Assembly (NCBI GenBank): GCA_015178975.1
Contig: WHVD01000053.1
Location: 186,001 to 250,000, forward strand
Reading direction: 5' to 3'
Source: Hysterangium stoloniferum
Lineage: Eukaryota > Basidiomycota > Agaricomycetes > Hysterangiales > Hysterangiaceae
Length of the DNA stretch: 64,000 nt
Under the pieces are notes generated by a model. That model was not told the origin of the DNA. It worked only from the letters and a program-made list of their open reading frames with translations, and did no database searches. Of this stretch, positions 1 through 10,929 are shown piece by piece (positions within the stretch are counted from its first letter, which is position 1; every line of letters begins with the position of its first letter). The position numbers and the translations under genes are program-made.

Positions 1-563
1 TTGAACTCTTTGTCAGCACTCTTGAACTTAGCTAATTCATCTAAGTTCCCTCAGCTTCCCAGAAACCTTTAGGCTTACTAATCACTCAAGTAAATCTAAA
101 TTCTTATTACTGAAATCCCTGCCCATTTAGGTTATTCAAGAGCCCACTTTAACAGTACAGTTAATCAATCTTTAAACAAACGCTTGGATATTCGACTCTC
201 AGACAATCTCTCTATTTATAAATTATTTAACAGCTTGTTAAATCCTTAAAAATAGTAAACTAAAAAGGCTACAAGAAAGTGAAGGCTTACGACAAGTTTC
301 CGCCAACTTATTGCACATACATTCAGCTCCTGAATCTTTATTCTCAAGAAGAAATTAACTCTCGTAGAGCATGTCACTACAAGTTCATCTGAATTTGTCA
401 AGAGACCAAACAAATATTGACTTTAGTTGTTTAAGCTTAATAGTGCAGCTAATTAATCTATCAGTATTTAAATTACTGGACCTTTATTTGTTTCCTTCTT
501 GAATCCCTTGCTGTGTCAACATTTGTTAACTATTTGAGAGAGTAAATAGCCAGATACCTTACA
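1..563 (+). mobile_element. LTR family A, 3' part (copy A3), left end outside window
   Basis: This AT-rich stretch is similar along its length to 19010-19584, for example the motifs around 10-60 and 420-500. Both end in a terminus of the form TACCTTACA or TACATTACA. It is therefore the 3' portion of a long-LTR family whose other copies lie at 12071-15330 and 18.4-19.58 kb. It sits inside an LTR C fragment, so it is the youngest layer of a three-level nest. Its 5' end lies outside the window, so solo LTR and full element cannot be told apart. Confidence 0.7.
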
Positions 564-757
564 GCCCGACACTTGACTTATCCTTTGGTCCCGATCGGCA
601 ACTCACCGTGAGGAACTTGTTAGGACTAGTCTTCACCCACCTGAAATTTAAGGACACCAACAGCTACTTGTGAGGGCACAGCACACAAGCTGAAGCCAAG
701 TCCTTCCGATTGGTCCCTGTCAGCATACCGACATTAGTCAGTTTTCAGTTCTTAACA
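564..757 (+). mobile_element. LTR family C, 3' terminal fragment
   Basis: The segment matches the last ~190 bp of the complete LTR C at 24633-25356, including the shared terminus CAGTTCTTAACA at 746-757. It is followed directly by RNase H coding sequence of gypsy-1, so an LTR C insertion entered the RNase H domain. LTR A then entered LTR C. The left half of LTR C lies outside the window. Confidence 0.75.
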
Positions 758-2640
758 CTACAAACCTTTTGACCTGCCAGCAGGCCCGCTGGTCTGAATA
801 CCTATCCGCTTTCAATATGATTATCTGCTTTTGACCCAGCCATCTTGGCAGCAAACCTGATGCTTTAACTAGACGATGGGACGTCTATCCTAAAGAGGGG
901 AGCAATGACTATGCCACAGTAAACCTGCACAACTTGAAACCCATTTTCACGAATCAGCAACTTACCGCATCAGTCCACACAACTTTCCTCATCCATCCCA
1001 TTGTCTGTGGAATTATCATTATGGATATTGAGAAGTTACATCAAGATATTCTATCGGCAATTCCACTAGACCTGATAATTAAAGCACACCTTGACAATCC
1101 TGTGGACCCCGGTCAACCCCGGTGGTCTCTCGACCAGCATGGTTTCATTAGACTTGACGATCGCATCTATGTACCGGACTCCGATGGCCTCTGCCTCAGG
1201 ATCCTTCAGTACAAACATGATCATCCACTCTTGGGACATTTTGGGTTCACCAAAACTCTATCATTAATAAGAAGAGAATATACTTGGCCCACACTCCAAG
1301 GATTCATTAAGCACTATTGTAAATCTTGCACTACTTGTCCATGCTCTAAATCTCAGTGACACAAGCCACATGGCCTTTTGAAACAACTCCTGGTGCCAGA
1401 ATACCCAGAGAATATACTTGGCCCACACTCCAAGGATTCATTAAGCACTATTGTAAATCTTGCACTACTTGTCCATGCTTTAAATCTCAGTGACACAAGC
1501 CACACGGCCTTTTGAAACAACTCCTGGTACTGGAATACCCATGGAATTCCATCTCTATGGATTTCATTGAACACCTACTGGACTCCGAAGGCTTTTCCAC
1601 CATTCTAGTCATTGTTGACAGATTTTCAAAACAATGTATATTCATTCCTACATATGATACAATTACATCTGTGCAGTTAGCGGAACTGTTTATTATCCAT
1701 GTATTTTCCAAGCATAGAGTTCCATCCCACATAACTTCCGATCGAGGATCAGAGTTTGTATCTCACTTCTTTAGATCCCTTGGGAAATCCTTGGACAAGA
1801 AATTACACTTCACATCTGGCCATCACCTAGAAGGCGATGGACAAACCGAATGCATCAATCAGACATTAAAACAATACCTCTGTGTATATTGCAACTATCA
1901 ACAGGACAATTGGAAAATCCTTATTACCACTTTCAGAATTTCTTACAACAATGCACCTTTGGCCACTACTGGCATTTCCCCATTCTTTGCAAATAAAGGA
2001 TATAATCCAAATATTACAGTACATCCAGAATGAAATCTCACCTCTGCCCATGCTCAAGAGTTAACCACAGACCTCCATGAGGAACTCCAGACTGCAATAA
2101 AGTCTGCCCAAGAGCAATATCAACATTCAGCAGACAAACACCAGATTCTGCCATTCAACTTCAAGATTGTCAATCGCATTTTTGTCAAAGCTCAATTCTT
2201 CTGGACTACCCGTCCATCAAAAAAGCTTGCTGAAAAATATTTAGGTCTGTTTGAAATACATAATAGCACAAGTAGGTTCAGTCTCTTGAACCCTATGGCT
2301 TCCGGACAGCATGTGTGCGGTACACCCGGTATTTCATGTTTCTATGTTAGAACCTTGTACTAACACTATCCCGGATCACATGCAATCTCTGCCTCCTCCA
2401 GTCATTACTGATGGAGAACCGAGTTTGAAATCTCACAAATTTTAGATTCAAAAATTGATAAGCATCAACACACTTGTAAACTGCTTTACTTGGTCAAGTG
2501 GGTCGGTTACGAGGGCACCGATGAAGAGACTTCATGGATTTTGGCCACGGAACTCGGTAATGCCACAGAAATTGTTACTGACTTTCATACAGCTTACCCG
2601 CTCAAACCTGGACCACTATCTTCTCTCTGACCGCACTCCA
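758..2640 (+). pseudogene. gypsy-1: Ty3/gypsy chromovirus pol remnant (RNase H - integrase - chromodomain)
   Basis: Decayed 3' half of a pol polyprotein. In order: the end of RNase H/connection (758-930, ending in the typical DALTRRWDVYPKEG region); the H2C2 zinc-binding domain of integrase (about 1210-1356, H-x4-H and C-x2-C); the integrase core (1540-2033, with SMDF, TSDRGSEF and the Glu of GQTEC still present); a post-integrase region to about 2430; and a chromodomain (2470-2560, motif YLVKWVGYEGT). Protease and RT are missing on the left. Breaks include TGA stops at 1357-1359 and 2031-2033, a 134-bp internal tandem duplication and several frame changes. The chromodomain places it among the chromoviruses, whose integrase tail binds modified histones. 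It cannot encode an active protein. Confidence 0.9.
1273..1540 (+). repeat. 134-bp tandem duplication inside gypsy-1 integrase
   Basis: Positions 1273-1406 and 1407-1540 are near-identical direct copies, both ending in GAATACCC or AATACCC. They cover the second half of the H2C2 zinc finger and the linker to the integrase core. Because 134 is not a multiple of three the duplication shifts the frame. Both copies carry the same TGA after the KSQ residues, so the stop predates the duplication. Confidence 0.9.
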
Positions 2641-2932
2641 TGGACCCCATGTTACATTTAGACTCATTCTCATTATTCCCTGTTGTCCTATGTCTCTCTT
2701 TGCTGTTACAGGTTTCTGATATGTTTTTCAAGTCCTAAGCAGAATTCCTGCAGACTTTGATTTTTTATGTTTTTTCACACTTTACTTTTATTTTCAAAAA
2801 AAAAATTTATTATTGAGTTTTATTATTCTTCATGTACATTTATGGGGCTGTATTTTTTCCCCGCCTCAGCCATCCCCTCAGGGAGCTCCACTATCTCCAT
2901 GGGAACCCCATCCTCATCCGAACTGGCATCCT
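2641..2932 (+). other. gypsy-1 3' untranslated region, first part
   Basis: Non-coding on the plus strand after the chromodomain. It has T-rich and A-rich runs around 2760-2815. From about 2845 to 2927 the minus strand reads as an acidic tail that would continue the antisense gene at 3766-4582 if the LTR B insertion is removed, allowing one frame change. Confidence 0.5.
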
Positions 2933-3760
2933 TGTTACAACTGGAATTCCCACCGGACTCCAGGCACTAACTTATATGCACCCACACCCTATACACACCA
3001 ATTGTCAGTTTACTGGAATTCCCACCAGACTCCGTACGTCAGACTTGTCTACATTGTCTACATTTGACTTCATTACTTCATGTACATATCAGTCACTGGA
3101 ATACCTGCTGGACTCCGTCCCTGTCTATATCCAACTCTGTCCCACACATCAGTCACCAGACCCCGCTCAGAAAACCCATCATCCCTCTAACTGAGCCCTG
3201 TTCCCGTTATAGTCAAATGACCTGTCACAATTCGGACTCTGCTCCCGCTCCATTCCTGTTATGGTTTTATGACCTGTCACAATTTGGACTCCACTCTGTT
3301 CCGTCCCATTCCTAACACCAAGTTTGGTGTTTACTTATCTCATTTTATGTTTGTTAGTTTAGTTTTCATTATTACTGGATTTGGTATGTTATTCATTCCA
3401 CAGTCTATATAGTCTGGCAGATGTTGTACATACAATCCAGTCAGAAAATCAGCTTAGATTCTCCCCAGTAATCTTAGTAATATTTTCCACTCTAAACTCC
3501 TCTTTGAATCACACCACTCCTACTAGTCAGAGCCCACAGGCTCCAACACATCTATCACTTGACCTCCAACTTATCTATCTCGACTCCCCGACCTCTTGAC
3601 CCACAGCCTCCTGACCCATGAACTCTGCCCAGACTCCCCAGGATTCCTGTCCACCCATTTGAAATTGGACAAGATGATCTCACAAGGGTGCAGCCTATAA
3701 GCTAAAGCCAAGTCCTACCAGCTCTCCCATGGGTTTCTCCAGAAACCCTCCATGTACACA
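2933..3760 (+). mobile_element. Solo LTR, family B, with perfect 5-bp TSD
   Basis: An 828-bp LTR beginning TGTTACAACTGG and ending CATGTACACA. It is flanked by the identical 5-bp duplication ATCCT at 2928-2932 and 3761-3765. No coding sequence lies inside, so this is a solo LTR left by LTR-LTR recombination. It interrupts the antisense gene in the 3' region of gypsy-1. Other family B copies: 4821-7239, 5896-6724, 51508-52321 and 53703-53978. Confidence 0.9.
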
Positions 3761-3765
3761 ATCCT

Positions 3766-4582
3766 TGGAACTCCCTGACCTGTGGCTCTTCATAGACATA
3801 GCCGCCATACTCCGCCAGGAACTTCCAAAATTCCTTGTGGAGCCCACAGAGTTCCCTAGCCACTACTACCTGCACCTTGTTGCTCTTCCTAAGCAACTCG
3901 TTTTGGGCTTCTATACCCTGAGTGATCCACCCTAGGACCTCATCCAAATCCAAAATCCCACCTGACCCGCTCACTTCCCATGCCACGGACCCCGTGGGCT
4001 GCTCGTGAACAAGCAAGCACCTCACTTTGAGGTGCATGCACTGGAAGCAGCCCGGTCCCCACCCAGACTTCTGATTGCAATCAGTGTTCTGGTCATTACA
4101 ACCGGAACACTGCGGGTCATTCCTCATTGGTAGGTGGACTGAAGTCACTTTCCTTGACTTCTGTTGATGTGGTTAGCTTCCCGGAATACCCACAGACCTG
4201 AGGCTTACCTTTTGGGGGCTCTCCAGCTCCCCCTCGGACTCCGACTCAACCTCTGCCGCCTTGCACTGAAAATGCCAAGTCAGTAAGTCAATATAGTGGT
4301 TCAATGGGACTTACCTTTCCCACGGCAACCACGGCCCTATCTGCAGGCTTTCTCCGTGGTGCCCTGCACAGCCTCCTCCTCATCCTTCTTCCTCTGCTCC
4401 TCAGCCGCTTTCTCCATGGCCAGTGTCACCTGGTATTCCCTATCCAGCTGCTCTTCAGCCTCCTTGGCCTCCCTCTCCACCTCTTCTTGTTGACATTGTT
4501 GTTCCTCCCACTGCACCAAGATTTGAGCAGCAGTGAGAGGCACCCAATACTGAGTGCCCATGGAAGGCCCAGCGGTCAGCAT
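3766..4582 (-). pseudogene. Spliced antisense gene in gypsy-1 3' region: coiled coil plus cysteine cluster
   Basis: Reads right to left, opposite to pol. Exon 1 (4582-4315) encodes a start rich in Glu, Lys and Gln (4540-4340), a likely coiled coil. Two introns fit well: 4266-4314 (GTAAGT...CAG, branch-like TTACTGAC) and 4161-4208 (GTAAGC...CAG, branch-like GCTAAC). Exon 2 (4209-4265) is acidic. Exon 3 (4160-3766) carries a cysteine cluster of the form C-x2-C-x5-C-x7-GPGC-x2-C-x5-C, followed by a possibly helical C-terminal region. One frame change is needed near 4340 in exon 1, and the 3' end is cut by the LTR B insertion. The cysteine spacing resembles a recurrent Agaricomycete protein of unknown function. 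DNA binding is only a guess. A shorter relic of the same arrangement lies in gypsy-2 (59160-59527). Confidence 0.6.
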
Positions 4583-4820
4583 TGGTCTTCACGGCATTGG
4601 TTTTGGACCCATTATGTTGATGATGGGGGTAATAAAGAAGAAGAAAATTCATTTTTTCAATTTTTTATATAGGCTCATCACATCTGAATCTTACCTTCCA
4701 GATCACATGACTTTATGACACATACATGTAACCAACATGACTTTTGACACATGTGCGTAGCCAACAAAACCTTATCAAGTTCTAGAGCCTTTTTGGGACT
4801 TCAGCATAAAGGGAGGGTAC
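4583..4820 (+). other. gypsy-1 3' end with polypurine tract
   Basis: Similar in layout and partly in sequence to 59370-59533 at the end of gypsy-2. The last bases, AAAGGGAGGGTAC at 4808-4820, form a purine-rich tract directly before the LTR. This is the expected plus-strand primer for Ty3/gypsy elements, so the LTR starting at 4821 is the 3' LTR of this element rather than a separate insertion. Confidence 0.7.
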
Positions 4821-5037
4821 TGTTACAACCAGAATTCCTGCCGGACTCCAGGCACTAACTTATACACACCCACACCCTACACGCACCAATTGTCAGTTTA
4901 TCGGAATTCCCGCCAGACTCCATATGTCAGACCTGTCCACATTCAACTTCGTTACTTCATGTATCAGTCACCAAAATACCTGCCGGACTCTGTCCCTGTT
5001 TATCTCTGACCCCATCCCACACATCAGTCACCAAACC

Positions 5038-5809
5038 TGTTAAGAACAGAAAACTGATTAATGTCAGTAGGCCGACGGGGACCGAATGGAAGGACTTGGC
5101 TCAGCTTATGTGCTGCGCCCTTGCAAGTTACCGTCAGGTGTCCTTAAATTTTGGGCAGGCAAAGACTAGTCCTATCAAATTCCTCATGGTCGGAGACTGT
5201 GAGAGTTGGAGACTGTGAGAGTTGGAGCGTGAGAGTTGGAGACTGTGAGAGTTGGAGACTGTGAGAGTTGGAGACTGTGAGAGTTGGAGACTGTGAGAGT
5301 TGGAGCCTGTGAGAGTTGGAGACTGTGAGAGTTGGAGACTGTGAGAGTTGGAGACTGTGAGAGTTGGAGACTGTGAGAGTTGGAGACTGTGAGAGTTGGA
5401 GACTGTGAGAGTTGGACTACTAACTAAGGGAAGAGTGGAAACATGATTGACAAATAAACTTGACTAGAAACTGGAAGGTTACGATAAGATCGGAAGCCGA
5501 GATTTAGCCGAGAGTGGGATTACGAGAAAAGGGAATAGTCCACAGGCTACGAATATAAATGGGCATATGTGAAACATAGAGTAAAACAGATCATCATAAT
5601 GAAAAGGGATATATCAAAGCATAACCAGATGGTACAAGTATATTTTGACAGGGACATAAATGGAGTTTGATTGCCATGAAGGTATACATCAGTGTCAGTG
5701 TTCTGAAGGTTGCCAAAATGATGACTTGATCAATAACTTGGAACATCAATAGACTGTAGTATTCTCGGGGACCATCGGATTGCAACACGGTTATGACACG
5801 GTCGTAACA
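5038..5809 (-). mobile_element. Solo LTR, family C, nested in LTR B
   Basis: Reads TGTTAAGAAC at its left and GTCGTAACA at its right, the reverse complement of LTR C (24633-25356). It interrupts LTR B. The flanking 5-mers AAACC and GGACC differ by two transitions and are probably a decayed target duplication. It is longer than the 724-bp copy because of an internal minisatellite. Confidence 0.8.
5200..5417 (+). repeat. 16-bp minisatellite inside LTR C
   Basis: About thirteen head-to-tail copies of GAGACTGTGAGAGTTG with few substitutions. The array is absent from the other LTR C copies, so it expanded after insertion. Confidence 0.9.
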
Positions 5810-5895
5810 GGACCCCACTCAGAAAACCCATCAGCCCTCTAACTGAGCCCCATTCCCATTATAGTCAGATGACCTGTCACAATTTGGACTCCGCT

Positions 5896-6724
5896 TGTTA
5901 GGGTATGTACATGGTGGGTTTCCAGAGAACCCTGTGGATTATCCAGTAGGACTTGGCTTCAGCTTATAGGCTGCACCCTCGCAAGATTGTGTTGTCCAAT
6001 TTCAGACAGGCAGATGGGAATCCCAGGGAGTACCAGGCAGGGTTCGTGGGTCGAGGGGTCATAGGTCGGAGGTCGTGGGTTGAGAGGTCGTAAGTCGAGA
6101 TGTAGGTCGAGATAGGTAAATGTGCCGGAGCCCGTGGGCTCTGACTAGTGTGAGCGGTGTGATTCAAGTAGGAGTTTAGAGCGGAAAATGTATTAGATTA
6201 CTGGGGGGAATCTAAGCTGATTTTCTGACTGGATTGTATGTACAACATCTGCCAGACTAAATAGACTGTGGAATGAATGACATACCAAATCCAGTAATAA
6301 TGAAACAAAACTAGCAAAACATAAAATGGGAATAGTAAACACCAAATTTGGTGTTAGGAACGGGACGGAACAGAGCGGAGTCCGAATCATGACAAATTGT
6401 AAACCATAATGGGAAATGGAGCAGGAGCGGAGTCCGAATTGTGACAGGTCATTTGACTAAAATGGGAATGGGGCTCTGTTAGAAGGATGACGGGTTTTAT
6501 GAGTGGGGTCTGGTGACTGACATGTGGGACGAGGTCAGACATAGACAGGGACGGAGTCTGGTGGGTATTCCGGTGACTGATACACAATGTAACGAAGTTG
6601 AACATAGACAAGTGTGACGTATGGAGTCCGGCGGGAATTCCAGTAAACTGACAATGGGTGCGTATAGGGCGTGGGTGCATATAAGTTAGTGGCCCAGAGT
6701 CCAGCAGGAATTCCAGTCATAACA
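5896..6724 (-). mobile_element. Solo LTR, family B, inverted, nested in LTR B
   Basis: An 829-bp complete LTR B in reverse orientation (plus-strand ends TGTTAGGG and GTCATAACA). It has inserted in another LTR B at a site flanked by CCGCT (5891-5895) and CCACT (6725-6729), a 5-bp duplication with one G-to-A change. An LTR family that inserts into its own copies in both orientations also creates inverted repeats. Confidence 0.9.
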
Positions 6725-7239
6725 CCACTCCCGCTCCATTCCCATTATGGTTTTATGACCTGTCATGATTCAGACTCCACTCCATTCCATCCTGTTCCTA
6801 ACACCAAGTTTGGTGTTTATTTATCTCATTTTATGTTTGTTAGTTTAGTTTTCATTATTACTGGATTTGGTATGTTATTCATTCCACAGTCTATATAGTC
6901 TGACAGATGTTGTACATACAATCCAGTCAGAAAATCAGCTTAGATTCTCCCCAGTAATCTTAGTATATTTTCTGCTCTAAATTCCTCTTTGAATCACACT
7001 GCTCTTACTAGTCGGAGCCCATGGGCTCCAACGCATCTATCACTCAACCTCCAACTTATCTATCTCAACTCCCCAACCTCTCGACCCACGAACCCTGCCT
7101 GGACTCCCCGGGATTCCCGTCTGCCTGTTTGAAATTGGACAAGACTATCTCGTGAGGGTGCAGCCTATAAGTTGAAGCCAAGTCCTACTGGTTTTCCTGC
7201 AGGTTTCTCTGGAAACCCTCCATGTACGCACCCTTAACA

Positions 7240-8029
7240 TAAGTGCCATAATCCATCCTGTAATATACTTTCTTGCTTGTTTCAAAGTATCAGAGTATCT
7301 GACAGTTTTGTGTGAGGGCACAACACATGTTAAAGCCAAGCTCCACTTGGTTTTAGAAATGGAGTTGCTGGTTAAGTATATAATGACCTTTTGGTCTTCC
7401 ATTTTTCCCTTTCCCATGTTGTCCCACTTTTAACACTTACATTTTGGTATAACCTTTTGTCATTGAGTTGTTTCATTCCATATTGCTCTTCTATTCCTTC
7501 CATATGAGTCTTTTTAAATGGTCACATCACATTGATAGCTCCTGTATACTCTGGATCCCCATTTAGTTTGTATAGATATTCCATTGCCCTCTTCCCCATT
7601 CCACTCACCTCTTTGATATTGAGTTTTTTAGTATAAATTATTGTTTTGTGAACTATGTGTCTTCAGTGTGAATATTGACTTGTAGTTTCCTTTATTGCCC
7701 TTCAAGCTTGCATGGGATTATCTTTTGGCTCCTGGAATATTATTTTGTATCACTATAAATCTTCTCTAAGCACAATGACTTAGTACTTTGTAACTTAGTA
7801 CTGTGTAACTCTGAGTATATGTAGCTGCCAGTAACAAAGGAAAATCTTATATTTAGGTCTCTACACATTTAATCCCAGTATTTGAACTAAGGAAGCACTT
7901 AAACATTTTATTTTTATTTTTCCGATTTTCTTTTTATTTTGAAGCATTTTACTTTCATTTACTGTATTTTATTTTGATTTATTTTATTTTATTTTGATTT
8001 ATTTTATTTTGTTTTGTTTTGATTCAAAA
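7240..8029. other. Non-coding AT-rich stretch with an LTR-like remnant
   Basis: No coding potential recognised. At 7310-7355 there is a motif resembling the 3' region of LTRs B and C (GAGGGCACA...AAGCCAAG), probably an old LTR relic. From 7900 to 8025 the sequence is dominated by TTTTA and TTTTGATT runs. Confidence 0.5.
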
Positions 8030-9945
8030 AAGAGGGAAAAGGGTACATGCACTTCCTGGAGGAAAGAGAGAGGAGCCTGATCAGAGCAGGATGGAGAGAG
8101 AAGGAACAGGTACATGCACTGCTGTCTGGAGGAAAGAGGAGGCCGATCAAAGCAGGATGAAGAGAGAAGGAAAGGGGACACACACCTCCTGGAGGAAAGA
8201 GAGAGGCCAATGAGAAGAGGATGAAGGGAGAAGAAAGGGGACATGCACACCCTGGAGGAGAGAGCAGGCCAATGAGAGGAGGACAAAGAGAAAGGAAAGG
8301 GGACACACACATCCTGGAGGACAGAGAGGAAGCCGATCAGAGGAGGATGAAGAGAAAGGAAAGGGGATACACACATCCTGGAAGAGAGGAGACTGATCAG
8401 AAGGGGACAAAGAGGAGGAATGGGTACACGCACATCCTGGAGGAAAGAGGAGGCTGATCAAGGGGATGAAGAGCAGAGTAAAGTGTAATGCACCACCTAG
8501 AGGAAAGAGAGAGGAGGCAGATCAGAGGAGGATGAAGAGAGAAAGACATGGCACATGCACCTCCTGGAGAAAGAGAGGGAGGCCAATCAGAGCAGGACAG
8601 AAAGAGCAGGAAACGGTACATGCACCAACTGGAGGAAAGAGAAAGGAGGTCAATCAGAGGACAGAGAGAAGGAAACGGTGCACACCAACTGGAGGAAAGA
8701 GAGGAATCCAATCAGAGGAGGACAGAGAGGGAAGGAAACAGTACATGCACTGGCTGGAGGAAAGAGAGGAGGCTGATCAGAGCAGGATGGAGAGAGAAGG
8801 ACGCACCACCTGGAGGAAAGAGAGAGGGCAGATCAGAGCAGGTTAGAGGGATGCACTGGCTGAAGGAAAGAGACAGGAGGCCAATCAGAAGAGGATGGAG
8901 AGAGAAGGAGATGGTACTCGCACTGGCTGGAGGAAAGAGACAGGAGGTTGGTCAGAGGAGGACAGAGGAAGAAGGAAATGGTACATGCACTGACTAGAGG
9001 AAAGAGAGAGGGCCAATCAGAGGAGGACAGTGGAAGGAAACAGTACACGCACAGGCTGGAGGGAAGAGAGAGGAGGCCGATCAGAGCAGGACAGAGAGAG
9101 AAGGAAAGGGAACACACACCTCCTGGAGGAAAGAGAGAGGAGGCTGGTCAGAGGAGGACCGAGAGAGAAGGAAAGGGTACATGCACCATCTGGAGCAAAG
9201 AGAGGGGCCAGATAAGAGGAGGAGGGAAGGAAATGGTACACACACTGGCTGGAGGAAAGAGAGAGGAGGTCGGTCAGAGGAGGTCAGAGGAAGAAGGAGA
9301 TGGTACACCCACCGACTGGAGGAAAGAGAGAGGGCCGATCAGAGGAGGACAGTGGAAGGAAATGGTACATACACCAGCTGAAGGGGAGAGAGAGGAGGCC
9401 AATTAGAGCAGGATGGAGAGAGAAGGGTACACACACCTCCTGGAGGAAAGAGAGAGGAGGCTGGTCAGAGGAGGACCGAGAGAGAAGGAAAGGGTACATG
9501 CACCACCTGGAGCAAAGAGAGGGGCTGGATGAGAGGAGGACAGAGAGGGAAGGAAACAGCACACACCTTTCCTGGAGGAAAGAGAGAGGAGGCCAGTCAG
9601 AGAAGGATGGAGAGAGAAGGAAAGGGTACACGCACCACCTGGAGCAAAGAGAGGGGCCAGATGAGAGAAGGATGGAGAGGGAAGGAAATGGCACACACAC
9701 ACCTCCTGGAGGAAAGAGAGAGGAGGCCAGTCAGAAGAGGATGGAGAGAGAAGGAAAGGATACACACACCACCTGGAGCAAAGAGAGGGGCCAGATGAGA
9801 GGAGGATGGAGAGGGAAGGAAATGGTACATGCACCAACTGGAGGAAGAGGAGATCAGAGGAGGATGAAGAGAGAAGGAAATGGTACACACACCTCCTGGA
9901 GGAAAGAGAGGAGGTGGATCAGAGGAGGACGAAAAAAGATAAATG
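8030..9945. repeat. Large minisatellite, unit about 75-80 bp, roughly 24 copies
   Basis: Purine-rich tandem repeat. Each unit contains CTGGAGGAAAGAGAG, then CAATCAGAGGAGGA or a variant, then GAGAGAAGGAAAGGGTACA and a CACC stretch. Copies differ by scattered substitutions and small indels. Long open frames exist on both strands only because the unit lacks stops in several frames; no protein is inferred. A single similar stretch (GGCCGATCAGAGCAGG) recurs at 44622-44640. Confidence 0.9.
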
Positions 9946-10394
9946 CACCATCAACTCATCTCGACACTCATTTATATAAGTACTCCTGATTTTATGACTT
10001 CAGGACAATACTTTCCCATAACAAAATTCCATCCGAAATAATCTAAATACATACATAGGTATTAATAAATAAACTAGAGAATTTATCAGCGATCTGCCCG
10101 ACAAACACATAGTATGACTACATAAAGTCCTTGAGATCCTTTGTGCCATGGCGGTATGGGAAATGTCATGATCTCCAAAACTTCATCTAGCTAAGTCTCA
10201 AGATTTTCACTTGCATGGGCAAGTGGTCCTTTTTGTTCTGGCTGAAGTGCTTGGATGCATGAAACATTTATGTAAGATAAATTGAATGTAGCAAAGGACA
10301 TTGTATATACCCTCTAATTATAAGAAGACATTCCCAAGACATGTGCCGTTTCGGGTAATGGTGTGCAGCCACGATCGGCTGTCACAGGTCTGTG
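9946..10394. other. Unassigned non-coding sequence
   Basis: No gene, repeat or element end recognised on either strand. Confidence 0.4.
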
Positions 10395-10915
10395 AGGGCT
10401 ATAGTCCAGCATTGACTATTACAGACTAGACAGTGAAGAGCTGAGTGGTTGGGTAGAGGAAGAGCATTAGCTCTCCGCATGTGCGTGGGAAGACTCTCCG
10501 CTTGGGAGGGCGGGTAGTCATGACGCATTAACAGCTCTCGTTACTGTATAATCTGCTAACTACGGTAAATATATCACATCAAAATATTGATACTTGATTA
10601 CTGCCGCTGTCTAAAGAAAGGGCTAGGGTGGGTGGGTAAATTAATTGTGTAGATATGTAGAGATAAGGATCAGAAGTCAGTGATGAGAAAACAGAAAGGA
10701 CTGAGGATCGACAGCGACATCGTACAAGAACACAAGGCATGTGAGTCCTACATATGCTCAGCTGGACGTTGAGTGCCGAACTACTCCCAGCACGCCAGGG
10801 ATCGTGTGGCACTCGACACTATCCAGCGTCAACTATTACAGACTAGACAGTGAAGAGCTGAGTGGTTGGGTAGAGGAAGAGTGTTAGCTCTCCGCATGTG
10901 TGTGGGAAGACTCGC
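10395..10915. repeat. Pair of ~90-bp direct repeats flanking a Helitron fragment
   Basis: The stretch around 10401-10495 (containing GACTATTACAGACTAGACAG) recurs with few changes at 10826-10915. The second copy runs on into the 3' flank of the DIRS-like recombinase gene. Between them lies the Helitron-end fragment. Confidence 0.7.
10632..10826 (-). mobile_element. Helitron 5'-end fragment
   Basis: This ~195-bp segment is nearly identical to 49673-49858, the 5' flank of the Helitron at 46.2-49.9 kb. Both end on the right in GTGGCACTCGACACTA, beyond which the flanks differ, so that point marks the element's 5' terminus (read on the minus strand). It is a short non-autonomous derivative or truncated copy of the same family. 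Confidence 0.7.
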
Positions 10916-10929
10916 CACTCACCTGCAAA

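Larger units (their letters stand above)
4821..7239 (+). mobile_element. LTR family B, 3' LTR of gypsy-1, split by two nested LTRs
   Basis: LTR B sequence runs 4821-5037, resumes at 5810-5895 and again at 6725-7239, where it ends CACCCTTAACA. Removing the two insertions with their duplications leaves about 808 bp, close to the 814-829 bp of other B copies. The flanks GGTAC and TAAGT do not match, as expected for a 3' LTR of an element whose 5' end lies elsewhere. Confidence 0.85.

Noticed and set aside
4304..4672. Plus-strand open frame rich in Leu/Ser/Phe in the 3' region of gypsy-1
   Set aside because: It is the complement of the spliced antisense gene, which has splice signals and a cysteine cluster.
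5200..5417. 16-bp direct repeats as a CRISPR-like array
   Set aside because: Units are contiguous without spacers, in a eukaryotic LTR.
8004..9989. Many long open frames on both strands in the 8-10 kb region
   Set aside because: They are translations of a tandem repeat whose unit lacks stops; no start context, no codon bias, and both strands are equally open.
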